The notes beneath the pieces were generated by a model. It searched no databases, was not told the origin of the DNA, and worked only from the letters and a program-made list of their open reading frames with translations. This document shows, one piece after another, positions 1 to 6,863 of a stretch of 26,737 nt of DNA. Numbering within the stretch: position 1 is the first letter of the stretch; the number at the start of each line of letters is the position of its first letter. The stretch lies in the NCBI GenBank assembly GCA_037133675.1, contig JBAXNR010000062.1, positions 1 through 26,737 of the forward strand, given 5' to 3'. This stretch comes from UBA4132 sp037133675 (GTDB taxonomy: Bacteria; Pseudomonadota; Gammaproteobacteria; Methylococcales; Methylomonadaceae). A program made the translations under genes and the position numbers.

Positions 1-84
1 TTGTTGCTGTTGTGGATAGCCTTGTTGTGGGTATCCTTGTTGCTGTTGTGGATAGCTTTGTTGTGGGTATCCTTGTGGCTGTTG
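1..84. repeat. 36-bp tandem repeat encoding QGYPQQ units
   Basis: The 36-bp unit at 1-36 recurs at 37-72 with a single change (one Gly codon becomes Ser on the minus strand), and a degenerate piece follows to about 84. It encodes 12-residue Gln/Pro/Tyr/Gly units in the minus-strand secreted protein. The array continues past the window edge, so its copy number is unknown. Confidence 0.85.
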
Positions 85-444
85 CTGCTGGTAGCCATAA
101 GGTCTGGTTGGTGGCAACTTGCTACCCGTCACTACTTTTTTTGTATAGCCTTTTTGCTGCATACAGCTATCGATTTGATTCGGTGGAATCAAGGCTTTGG
201 TGGCTACATTTTTGAGGATGCTCAAGGCATCATTGCCCGCTGGAGCTTCCTCGCCTGTGTTTGCTTGATCTTCGCAATCAGCTGTCGCGCTAGGATCAGC
301 CAAATAGTTTTCACGATCAATCCATACCGTTCTTTGTTTAGGGGCTGCTTGGGCGGCTGTTAATCCTGCCGATGCCATAACGATTAATAGCACCCCCGCT
401 GTTTTTAAATAGGGTATTACACGATTATTAGTACTTAGATTCAT
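1..444 (-). CDS. Secreted protein with C-terminal Q/G/Y/P-rich repeats (3' end cut off)
   Basis: The reading frame opens at the ATG at 444-442 behind an AGAGAGAA ribosome-binding site and runs off the left edge, giving 148 codons. The N-terminus reads as a signal peptide: a short basic/polar start, a hydrophobic stretch (AGVLLIVMASAGLTA) and a likely cleavage after AQA. A mature region with two cysteines follows (ADCEDQ and DSCMQQ), then a low-complexity tail built from QGYPQQ / SYPQQQ units. At DNA level the tail is a 36-bp unit repeated twice (1-36 and 37-72) with a partial third copy. The function is unknown. Such tails are usual in exported, surface-associated or aggregation-prone proteins, but that is inference. 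Frequent Gln and Tyr codons argue against a chance frame, and the opposite-strand Leu/Trp frame is its shadow. Confidence 0.75.
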   Translation of the reverse strand, partial: MNLSTNNRVIPYLKTAGVLLIVMASAGLTAAQAAPKQRTVWIDRENYLADPSATADCEDQANTGEEAPAGNDALSILKNVATKALIPPNQIDSCMQQKGYTKKVVTGSKLPPTRPYGYQQQQPQGYPQQSYPQQQQGYPQQGYPQQQQ

Positions 445-584
445 GATAAGTTCTCTCTATTGTTTCTTGGATTCAAGTTTAAAATTAAAACAGCATTTTC
501 CAGTTGGAAACTGAACGATAACTGAATTTTACTATAAATCTACTGGTTGGATAGTTCAATCACGCTATATTAAAACCTGAGTTT

Positions 585-1370
585 CTATTTGTTTTCTAGT
601 CCTTGATAGGCATTTTTACGCAATTTCGCGCCCTCTAATCGATCTTTAATTTGGTGAATTTTTCTCAATAAGGGTGCAGCTCCGCCGATAGCAACCGCAT
701 CTACTAGACAATACCAAGCGGCAACGCCGCTAGGTGGATTACCTTGTGGTAGATTAAGAACAGGATCAATGGCTGCCCATTTCCAAGTACCAACTTCTGT
801 ACCGATGAGTTCTAGCCAAGTGGTGATAAAAAAAGCCGCTAAATACACCATCGGTGAACGACCTTTAAACAAATAAGCTAAAAATACGCAAAATAACAAC
901 GCCCCCACTGAATCGCCTTGTTCGGCATAGCCACTAATCCCCCAGATTGACCATAAACCACAGACAATAACGACCAGTGTGGCAATGGCTCTGGCATGAC
1001 GTAAAAATAATCCAGACCGTGCTAATGCGACAGCCGTTAAATACACCATGCCATGACCAGGTGGCACATAAGCGGGAACGTTATGAAATCGATAGGTATA
1101 ACCGCCCATAAATGGCGATGCAAAATGTTCACCTACAGTAGCGAACATGATGGCAATCACGACCTGCATTCGCACTTCTTTATTTTCGCCATGTAACAAG
1201 CAAATTAAAAAAATCCAACCACAAGCACCCAGCGCGTACTGTTTTGCTTGGCTACCATTGGCATCACTGATTAAACAAACCGCTACGCAAAAAAAGGTGA
1301 ACGCGGCAATAAAATAATCGCGTTTTTTATGCGGATAAACGGTATTAGCGTGGGGAAAGTGGCGGAGCAT
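585..1370 (-). CDS. Multi-pass membrane protein of unknown function
   Basis: This is a 261-residue protein starting at the ATG at 1370, which has AGAGG 8 nt upstream. An earlier in-frame ATG at 1403 would overlap the end of yqaA and has no good ribosome-binding site. About seven hydrophobic segments are visible. Polar signatures lie between them: a HNVPAYVPPGHGMVYL stretch and a TWLELIGTEVGTWKW/LPQGNPPSG stretch. Both look like conserved family motifs, with His, Glu and Trp residues near membrane faces. I do not recognise an assigned family. The gene begins 13 nt after yqaA on the same strand, so the two are probably co-transcribed. No catalytic role can be assigned from sequence alone. Confidence 0.8.
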   Translation of the reverse strand: MLRHFPHANTVYPHKKRDYFIAAFTFFCVAVCLISDANGSQAKQYALGACGWIFLICLLHGENKEVRMQVVIAIMFATVGEHFASPFMGGYTYRFHNVPAYVPPGHGMVYLTAVALARSGLFLRHARAIATLVVIVCGLWSIWGISGYAEQGDSVGALLFCVFLAYLFKGRSPMVYLAAFFITTWLELIGTEVGTWKWAAIDPVLNLPQGNPPSGVAAWYCLVDAVAIGGAAPLLRKIHQIKDRLEGAKLRKNAYQGLENK

Positions 1371-1383
1371 CAATGACCTCTGT

Positions 1384-1809
1384 TTAAATAAATAGCCATA
1401 CAATCATGGCATAGCGGGTAAATTTACCTAATAAAATAATCAAGCAAGCGGACATAAAAGGCAGTCTTAACCAGCCACCTGCAAAGCAAAACACATCACC
1501 GATAATGGGTAACCACGAAAAAAATAATACCCAGACACCACGTTTTTCAACAATGGCAAGTGCGCGTTGTTTTTTATCTGACAGTAATGTCGCCAGCGGA
1601 AATTTTTTTGCCGCCAGCATTCCTAAGCCCCATGTGGTTAGCGCACCCAGTGTATTGCCTATGGTAGCTACTATGAGCAGTGTTTGATTTGCATATAAAC
1701 CGTTGGCTACCATGTAGGCTAATACGGCTTCAGAACCACCTGGGGCAATGGTTGAGGATATAAAGGCACTCACAAACAAGCCCCATAATCCCATCAATGT
1801 ATCGTGCAT
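1384..1809 (-). CDS. yqaA: YqaA family (DedA/SNARE-associated-like) inner membrane protein
   Basis: This 141-residue membrane protein matches the YqaA branch of the DedA/VTT superfamily in length and motifs. It has an early re-entrant segment (FISSTIAPGGSEAVL), a GNTLGALTTWGLG motif, and a SWLPIIGDVFCFAGGWLR motif in the second half. DedA-type proteins are linked to lipid flipping and membrane homeostasis; the role of the short YqaA forms is less settled. The ATG at 1809 follows a GAGAG-like ribosome-binding site, and the gene lies just downstream of a strong terminator, so it needs its own promoter or readthrough. It is probably co-transcribed with the unknown membrane protein 13 nt downstream. 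Confidence 0.85.
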   Translation of the reverse strand: MHDTLMGLWGLFVSAFISSTIAPGGSEAVLAYMVANGLYANQTLLIVATIGNTLGALTTWGLGMLAAKKFPLATLLSDKKQRALAIVEKRGVWVLFFSWLPIIGDVFCFAGGWLRLPFMSACLIILLGKFTRYAMIVWLFI

Positions 1810-1822
1810 TTATTACTCTCAA

Positions 1823-1859
1823 AAAAAAACCTGCACCGTTTGAAGGCGCAGGTTTTTTT
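1823..1859 (-). terminator. Rho-independent terminator after the cupredoxin gene
   Basis: AAAAAACCTGC pairs with GCAGGTTTTTT around a short loop, with A and T tracts on the two sides so that it could work in either direction. It lies 14 nt past the stop of the cupredoxin gene on the minus strand and separates that operon from yqaA. Confidence 0.85.
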
Positions 1860-1872
1860 ACGGTGGACTTAA

Positions 1873-2829
1873 CTATTTACTCGGTAATACGTTAGTTTTT
1901 TTACTCAACACTAAAGCAATTAATCGAGACAGTAGTTTTGCGATTGTACTGATAAGTTGACCTAGTAATTCAAAGCTGTAAGCAACCACTTCTGATACGC
2001 TCATGCCTTTAAATTTTCGCGCCAGAAATGGTGCAACAATTAAGCCTATTGCCAAACCGATAATGCTCGTACCCGATAAAAAACTGTCATCTTGTGGTAC
2101 GACTGGCGTAACAGGTGTTGGCGCAATACCTGCTTTTTTATCTGCCGCTAACTGTTTTGCTACCACCGCCGCTTTAGCCGCAGCCACTTCATCCACCTTA
2201 GCTTGCGCTTCGGCTTTAATAGCTAATTCAGGTAGTGTAGCTTTATAGTCATCGGCAACAACAGGGGCGGTGACACCTGGAATACTCGGCAAATCACCAT
2301 CGCCTTTACCGACTTTTAATTGCGCCTTCATGCCTTTTTCCATGTGCTGGGCAATATCGCAATGCACTAAGTAAGTTTTATCACCTGGCGGTAGAATTAA
2401 GGTGCCTGATATTTTAGACGGCCCTGAAGCTTCTAAATGAAACATACCTTTAGGGTATAGGTATTTAGGCAAACCGTGCATCATCCATTGATGACGAACG
2501 TGATCTTCATTGATAAAATGCACCGTCAATTTAGTACACGGTTTAAAATTAAACTCCTGTGTGTCAAACGCGTACATTCTGCCAGGGAATTTTTCAGCGT
2601 ATTTATGACCTGCACGGACAGTAATTTCTTTGGTTTCGGAGATGCTATCGCAACCACCAGGTAGAGTGCTAGTATTTTGCCCCATTACCATACCACCCGC
2701 CATATCCATTAAATGCCCATCGCCATGATCCATGAGCATTCCATCGTGATCCTCATAAGCGACTTCTTCCGCCAGCAGTGGTGCAGAAAAAGCCACCAAC
2801 AATACGCCTATCGATAATAATTTTACCAT
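1873..2829 (-). CDS. Membrane-anchored cupredoxin-domain copper protein with Met/His-rich N-terminus
   Basis: A 318-residue exported protein. Residues 1-20 form a signal peptide. Residues 27-51 are rich in Met, His and Asp (DHDGMLMDHGDGHLMDM), as in periplasmic copper-binding segments. Residues about 65-175 form a cupredoxin domain with a type 1 copper ligand pattern: His113 (or His118), Cys157, His162 and Met167, spaced C-x4-H-x4-M. An Ala/Lys-rich helical linker (about 195-235), a transmembrane segment (about 252-272) and an amphipathic or hydrophobic C-terminal tail follow. The domain and its HGLPKYLYPKGMFHLEA stretch resemble, from memory, cupredoxins of methanotrophs and ammonia oxidisers. 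A role in copper handling or periplasmic electron transfer is inference. It follows the AHGG protein gene by about 68 nt on the same strand. Confidence 0.8.
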   Translation of the reverse strand: MVKLLSIGVLLVAFSAPLLAEEVAYEDHDGMLMDHGDGHLMDMAGGMVMGQNTSTLPGGCDSISETKEITVRAGHKYAEKFPGRMYAFDTQEFNFKPCTKLTVHFINEDHVRHQWMMHGLPKYLYPKGMFHLEASGPSKISGTLILPPGDKTYLVHCDIAQHMEKGMKAQLKVGKGDGDLPSIPGVTAPVVADDYKATLPELAIKAEAQAKVDEVAAAKAAVVAKQLAADKKAGIAPTPVTPVVPQDDSFLSGTSIIGLAIGLIVAPFLARKFKGMSVSEVVAYSFELLGQLISTIAKLLSRLIALVLSKKTNVLPSK

Positions 2830-2897
2830 TACTTATTTTCCCCCACTTTAACTAACAAACACACGCGCTTTTCAACATTGACTCGCTGTTGTTAACT

Positions 2898-3512
2898 TTA
2901 ATCTTTAATTTTAAAGATTATGTCATCAACTTTACGTTTGAAACCCGCACTTGATAAATACGCCGCATAAAGAGCCGCTAAGCCTAAAAATCCGTACAGT
3001 AGTAAACTACTTTTCTTGACTGCCTCACCTGTGCCTGCTTTGAAGCCCATGTGTACATCTAAGCGTTGACCTTGAACGCGGTTATCGGTGGCTTTTTCAT
3101 CAGGAAGCAGGGTAATGTGAATTAAGTATTGACCCGCTTCTGGCACACCATTAGGTAGCTCTAGGTTAATTGTACCTTTTTTATGTTTGGCACTAGGTAG
3201 AAAAAATACCCGTGTTCCTTCAGGCTCTTTAGTCACTTCAAACTCAACAGCCATATCTCTGTAGCGCATATCCTGATAGTCAAACACTAATTGCGTTTTA
3301 GTATCTGTGCCAGGTAGTTTTCCGCAAAACTCTTCAGCGGGATAAGCAGACGGCTGATAAGCGGTGTAATGAATCCAATGTGAAGGCTCTAATTCAAATT
3401 TACATTGATCGGTATCGGTACCTGCTGCTCCGCCATGCGCCCAAACTGTTGCCGTAAAAAGTGTGCCAAGTAGACCTAACAAACCTTTTTTTAATAATTG
3501 TGTTGTCTTCAT
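2898..3512 (-). CDS. Anchored periplasmic protein, partner of the cupredoxin
   Basis: A 204-residue protein starting at the ATG at 3512 behind AGGAAGG. It has a signal peptide ending near VWA|HGG, so the mature N-terminus would begin with His, a feature seen in some copper-binding proteins. Two cysteines (in DTDQCKFEL and EEFCGKLP) flank an aromatic stretch (HWIHYTAYQP). A beta-rich domain follows (DYQDMRYRDMAVEFEV, then LPNGVPEAGQYLIHITL). A C-terminal transmembrane helix (LLLYGFLGLAALYAAYL) precedes a basic cytoplasmic tail. I recall an uncharacterised proteobacterial family with this AHGG...YQP...EFC pattern, but no function is assigned. Gene order suggests it works with the cupredoxin just downstream in the periplasm. 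Confidence 0.75.
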   Translation of the reverse strand: MKTTQLLKKGLLGLLGTLFTATVWAHGGAAGTDTDQCKFELEPSHWIHYTAYQPSAYPAEEFCGKLPGTDTKTQLVFDYQDMRYRDMAVEFEVTKEPEGTRVFFLPSAKHKKGTINLELPNGVPEAGQYLIHITLLPDEKATDNRVQGQRLDVHMGFKAGTGEAVKKSSLLLYGFLGLAALYAAYLSSAGFKRKVDDIIFKIKD

Positions 3513-3551
3513 AATGCCCTTCCTAATGTTTAATAAATTATTTTTATTATG

Positions 3552-3589
3552 AAAAAATCGGCAGCTCAGTATAGCGTGAGCCTGCCGAT
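3552..3589 (-). terminator. Terminator-like hairpin in the leader of the AHGG/cupredoxin operon
   Basis: On the minus strand, TCGGCAG pairs with CTGCCGA, with an additional CTCA/TGAG pairing inside, followed by a run of six T. It lies about 40 nt upstream of the ATG at 3512. No minus-strand gene lies upstream within reach, because hsdM diverges at 4021. It is therefore either an attenuator in the operon leader or the relic of a lost upstream gene. Confidence 0.6.
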
Positions 3590-4020
3590 AATAACTTTCA
3601 TTTGCTACTTTGTGAAGCTATAGCAGTTGTCAACTCTAGCACATCAAAGTAGTCAAATAAAGCAATTGATAGAATGACTGTTTTATATGTAAATTGCAAT
3701 AATCTTATAGGCTATTACTATCCTGTCTTCCTTTTCGTAGCTCACGTTAAATTTCTACCCGTTAATAAAAATAACACACCAGTCATCGCCGTGTTCTATA
3801 CTGCACCACATCTTCTTGGTTTCAAGTCTTGCAAGGTATGCTGTACATACTACTCCGATTTGATTCAGTTGCCATTTCAGCACGGATAACATCCCTTCAA
3901 GGGATGTTATCCGTTATCTGCAATAAATAGTGTACGTTTTCTAGCTAAGAAAGGAGTATTAAGCTCAATCAATTCGCCCCCACCTGTTTTTTTAACCAGC
4001 AAATTTTAATTACCCACTCA
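3590..4020. other. Intergenic region between the divergent cupredoxin operon and hsdM
   Basis: About 430 nt without a credible gene; a 71-codon plus-strand frame here has no ribosome-binding site and no recognisable protein character. It should contain promoters for both the minus-strand operon and hsdM. The only clear structure is a strong hairpin at 3882-3914. An AAGGAG sequence near 3950 is about 70 nt from the hsdM ATG, too far to act as its ribosome-binding site. Confidence 0.5.
3882..3914. repeat. Perfect 16-bp-stem hairpin upstream of hsdM
   Basis: ACGGATAACATCCCTT is followed by one C and then its exact reverse complement. It lies about 105 nt upstream of hsdM. It could be a factor-independent stop for incoming transcription, a protein-binding palindrome, or one of the REP-like hairpins common in this window. 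There is no T run, so a simple terminator is less likely. Confidence 0.7.
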
Positions 4021-6198
4021 ATGAACCCCAAAATCCATAATCAAATCGTCAGTTTTATTTGGAGCGTTGCCGATGATGTACTGCGTGATGTTTTCGTCAG
4101 AGGAAAATACCGCGACATTATTCTGCCTTTCACCGTGCTAAGGCGTTTGGATGTTCTATTAGTGCCAACAAAAGAAAAAGTGTTAGCCGCTAATGATTTT
4201 TTAATTAGCCAAGCGATGGATGATAAAACGGCATTGCAAAGTCAATCGGGCTATAGCTTTTGGAACAATTCAAGCTACACCTTTGAAAGCTTGCTCAATG
4301 ATACCGACAACATAGACAGCAATTTAGAAGCCTATCTCGATGGCTACAGCCCCAATGTGCAGGAAATTATCAGCAAATTTAAATTGCGTAATCAATTAGA
4401 AACCCTAAAAGAAGCGGGTTTAACCCACTTATTGATTGAAAAATTGTGTGACAAAGACATCAACCTTAGCACCAATGAAGCCACTAACAGCAAGGGCGAA
4501 ACCTTACCGCCTTTGACTAACTTAGGCATGGGTTATGTATTTGAAGAGCTAATACGAAAATTTAACGAAGACAACAACGAAGAAGCGGGCGAACATTTTA
4601 CTCCGCGTGAAATCATTAAATTAATGACGCATATTTTATTCACGCCTGTTAAAGACCACATAAAAAAGGGCGCGTATCTCATCTACGATCCAGCTTGTGG
4701 CAGTGGTGGAATGCTCACCGAAGCAGAAAATTTTGCCTTACAACTCACACACCATAAAGCCGACTTTATTCTGTATGGGCAAGAAGTCAATCCTGAAACC
4801 TACGCTATCTGCACCAGCGATATGCTGATTAAAGGCGAAAAAACCGAAAATATCGCCTACGGTTCAACACTTGCCAAAGATGGATTTCCAGAAAAACAAT
4901 TTGATTTTATGCTGTCTAATCCGCCTTATGGTAAGACGTGGAAAATCGATGAAGAAGCCATCGTAGCGGATAGAGGCAAAAAAGGCAGTCAAAACATCAA
5001 AGACCCGCGTTTTCAAATTGGCTTGCCTTCTATTTCAGACGGACAATTATTATTCCTGATGAACATGGTTAGTAAAATGAAACACAACACCGAAATTGGC
5101 AGCCGTATTGCTACGGTTCACAATGGTTCAGCGTTATTTACAGGCGATGCAGGTGGCGGTGAAAGTGAAATCCGCAAACACATTATTGAAAATGATTGGC
5201 TGGAATGTATTATCGCCCTGCCGAAAAATATCTTCTACAACACAGGCATTCCTACTTATATTTGGATTGTATCCAATCGAAAAACCGAAAACCGCAAAGG
5301 CAAAGTGCAGTTAATTAACGCAATGGAAATGTATGAAAAATTGCGTAAAAATTTAGGGCAAAAAAACTGTGAAATGAAACCTGCCCAAATTGATGCCATT
5401 ACCCAGTTATATCTGGATTTTATTGAAAACGATATTTCAAAAATTTATCCAAATGAATACTTTGGCTACCAAAAAATAACGGTTGATCGACCTTTGCGAC
5501 TTTCAGCTCAATTTACCCCCGCAGCCATTGAAAGTTTGCGTTTTGACAAAAGCATCTATGAAGAAATGGCATGGGCTTACACGCAGTTTGGGGATGATTT
5601 ATATCAAAACCTCGAAAAATACCACGCCAAAATTGAAGCCCATTTACACAAACATGAGCTAAAACTAAAACCAGCCGATAAAAATAAATTATTCTCGCTG
5701 GCATATTGGAAAAGCCGCTTAGCATTAATGCAAACTGCGCAGACATTAGCAGACACGATGGGCAAGCAAGTGTTTGATGATTACAATAGCTTTGTGCCAT
5801 TGCTGAATAAAACCATTAAAGCGTTGAAAGTAGAGCTTGATACCAAAGAATTAAAAAGTATTTTAGACGCGATTACATGGAAAAATGAAAACGCTGAACC
5901 CGTTATTAAGAAGACCGAAAAGGATGGAACGATTTTTTATGAAGCCGACAGTGATTTAAGAGACACTGAAAATGTGCCGCTAGATCAAGATATACAGGAT
6001 TATTTTCAGCGCGAAGTATTGCAACATATCCCCGATGCGTGGATTGATGAAACTAAAACCGTCACAGGTTATGAAATATCCTTTACCCGTTATTTTTATA
6101 ATTATGTACCGCCGCGCAGTCTCGAAGACATAACCGCAGAAATCTTTGCCCTTGAAAAAGAAACTGACGGCATTTTAAAAACCATAGTGAATGACTAA
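4021..6198 (+). CDS. hsdM: Type I restriction-modification system, adenine methyltransferase subunit HsdM
   Basis: This 725-residue N6-adenine methyltransferase subunit combines with HsdS to modify the target site and with HsdR to restrict. The N-terminal HsdM helical domain is present (about 5-150). The catalytic domain has GEHFTPREIIKLM (about 190-205), the AdoMet-binding motif I DPACGSGG at 223-230, and the catalytic NPPY at 300-303. It is longer than the classic ~500-residue HsdM because of a C-terminal extension (about 520-725) ending in IPDAWIDET...YEISFTRYFY...PPRSLEDI, a tail known from a subgroup of HsdM proteins. No strong Shine-Dalgarno sequence precedes the ATG at 4021. It heads the locus, with hsdS and hsdR downstream and an unexpected MqsA-like gene between. 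Confidence 0.95.
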   Translation: MNPKIHNQIVSFIWSVADDVLRDVFVRGKYRDIILPFTVLRRLDVLLVPTKEKVLAANDFLISQAMDDKTALQSQSGYSFWNNSSYTFESLLNDTDNIDSNLEAYLDGYSPNVQEIISKFKLRNQLETLKEAGLTHLLIEKLCDKDINLSTNEATNSKGETLPPLTNLGMGYVFEELIRKFNEDNNEEAGEHFTPREIIKLMTHILFTPVKDHIKKGAYLIYDPACGSGGMLTEAENFALQLTHHKADFILYGQEVNPETYAICTSDMLIKGEKTENIAYGSTLAKDGFPEKQFDFMLSNPPYGKTWKIDEEAIVADRGKKGSQNIKDPRFQIGLPSISDGQLLFLMNMVSKMKHNTEIGSRIATVHNGSALFTGDAGGGESEIRKHIIENDWLECIIALPKNIFYNTGIPTYIWIVSNRKTENRKGKVQLINAMEMYEKLRKNLGQKNCEMKPAQIDAITQLYLDFIENDISKIYPNEYFGYQKITVDRPLRLSAQFTPAAIESLRFDKSIYEEMAWAYTQFGDDLYQNLEKYHAKIEAHLHKHELKLKPADKNKLFSLAYWKSRLALMQTAQTLADTMGKQVFDDYNSFVPLLNKTIKALKVELDTKELKSILDAITWKNENAEPVIKKTEKDGTIFYEADSDLRDTENVPLDQDIQDYFQREVLQHIPDAWIDETKTVTGYEISFTRYFYNYVPPRSLEDITAEIFALEKETDGILKTIVND

Positions 6199-6206
6199 CG
6201 GAATTG

Positions 6207-6295
6207 GGACTTTCGATTGTTCATATTTTTACGGAGTACAAAGCTTGCTTTGTATAGCACAAACCAAGGTTTGTACTCCAGCGTAGCGAAAGTCC
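6207..6295. repeat. Nested twin-hairpin palindromic repeat after hsdM
   Basis: Outer arms GGACTTTCG (6207-6215) and CGAAAGTCC (6287-6295) enclose GGAGT (6233-6237) and ACTCC (6275-6279). These in turn enclose two small palindromes, TACAAAGC-TT-GCTTTGTA and ACAAACC-AA-GGTTTGT. It lies between hsdM and the mqsA-like gene and may limit readthrough or stabilise the hsdM 3' end. The same GGAGT/hairpin/ACTCC plan recurs near 8333 and at 19528. Confidence 0.75.
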
Positions 6296-6302
6296 TAGGA
6301 AT

Positions 6303-6322
6303 AAAACAGCTTTAGCTGTTTT
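6303..6322. repeat. 20-bp palindrome with TT centre (copy 1)
   Basis: AAAACAGCTTTAGCTGTTTT, a perfect palindrome about a central TT. The identical 20-mer occurs at 8339-8358, and a near-identical copy at 23976-23995. Confidence 0.85.
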
Positions 6323-6378
6323 CAAAGCCATTAAACTCGAATAATTGGTAATGGGTTAAGTCTGTTACAACAGCATGA

Positions 6379-6412
6379 ATGACTGCCAGTCCTTTAAAGG
6401 ACTGGCAGTCAT
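6379..6412. promoter_or_regulatory. 34-bp perfect palindrome upstream of the mqsA-like gene (candidate operator)
   Basis: ATGACTGCCAGTCCTTT is followed directly by its exact reverse complement, 53 nt before the mqsA-like start. MqsA-family proteins repress their own operons by binding palindromes with CCT...AGG cores. Here the centre reads CCTTTAAAGG, which is suggestive but not the E. coli consensus. It could equally be a hairpin of the repeat families seen elsewhere in the window. Confidence 0.45.
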
Positions 6413-6464
6413 AAAAATAACAGATTTAATACACTACCATCGTTTCTTTTAAGGAGTTATAACC

Positions 6465-6863
6465 ATGAAATGTTTAGCGTGTGGCGCAGTTGAGTTAATC
6501 ACGGATACCCGCGATATGCCTTATACCTACAAAGGTGAATCGACAGTGATTGAAGCGGTAACAGGTGATTACTGCCCTGCCTGTGATGACGTGGTTTTAA
6601 ATGCGCAAGAATCACAGCGCGTGAGTGTCGCTATGTTGAATTTTAACAAGCAAGTCAACGCCGCTATTGTCAACCCTGATTTTATTGGTCGAGTGCGTAA
6701 AAAGCTTAATTTAGGGCAACAGGAAGCGGCTGAATTGTTTGGCGGTGGCGTGAATGCGTTTTCGCGTTATGAAACGGGCAAAACTAAACCACCGTTGGCA
6801 TTGGTTAAATTATTGCGCTTGCTGGATCAGCATCCTGAATTATTAATGGAGTTGCGGGAATAA
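6465..6863 (+). CDS. mqsA: MqsA-family antitoxin/repressor without an adjacent MqsR toxin
   Basis: A 132-residue protein matching E. coli MqsA over its full length. The N-terminal zinc domain has Cys3, Cys6, Cys37 and Cys40 (MKCLAC and YCPAC). The C-terminal helix-turn-helix (about 74-130) includes FGGGVNAFSRYETG with Asn97 and Arg101, the positions that contact DNA in E. coli MqsA. It starts behind AAGGAG at the ATG at 6465. MqsA normally neutralises the mRNA interferase MqsR and represses mqsRA, but no MqsR-sized frame exists upstream or downstream. Instead its stop overlaps the start of hsdS (TAATG), so the two are translationally coupled. It may be a regulator of the restriction-modification locus, a solitary antitoxin, or the antitoxin of a distant toxin; the first is inference. 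Confidence 0.85.
   Translation: MKCLACGAVELITDTRDMPYTYKGESTVIEAVTGDYCPACDDVVLNAQESQRVSVAMLNFNKQVNAAIVNPDFIGRVRKKLNLGQQEAAELFGGGVNAFSRYETGKTKPPLALVKLLRLLDQHPELLMELRE

Noticed and set aside
1..363. Plus-strand Leu/Trp-rich frame of 120 codons
   Set aside because: It is the shadow of the minus-strand secreted protein; the QGYPQQ repeats and the signal peptide make the minus strand the coding one.
3674..3889. 71-codon plus-strand frame before hsdM
   Set aside because: There is no ribosome-binding site, composition is unlike a protein, and it lies in a divergent promoter region.
6465..6863. Complete mqsRA toxin-antitoxin pair
   Set aside because: Neither the 267-nt gap before nor the hsdS gene after contains an MqsR-like frame, so only the antitoxin half can be claimed.
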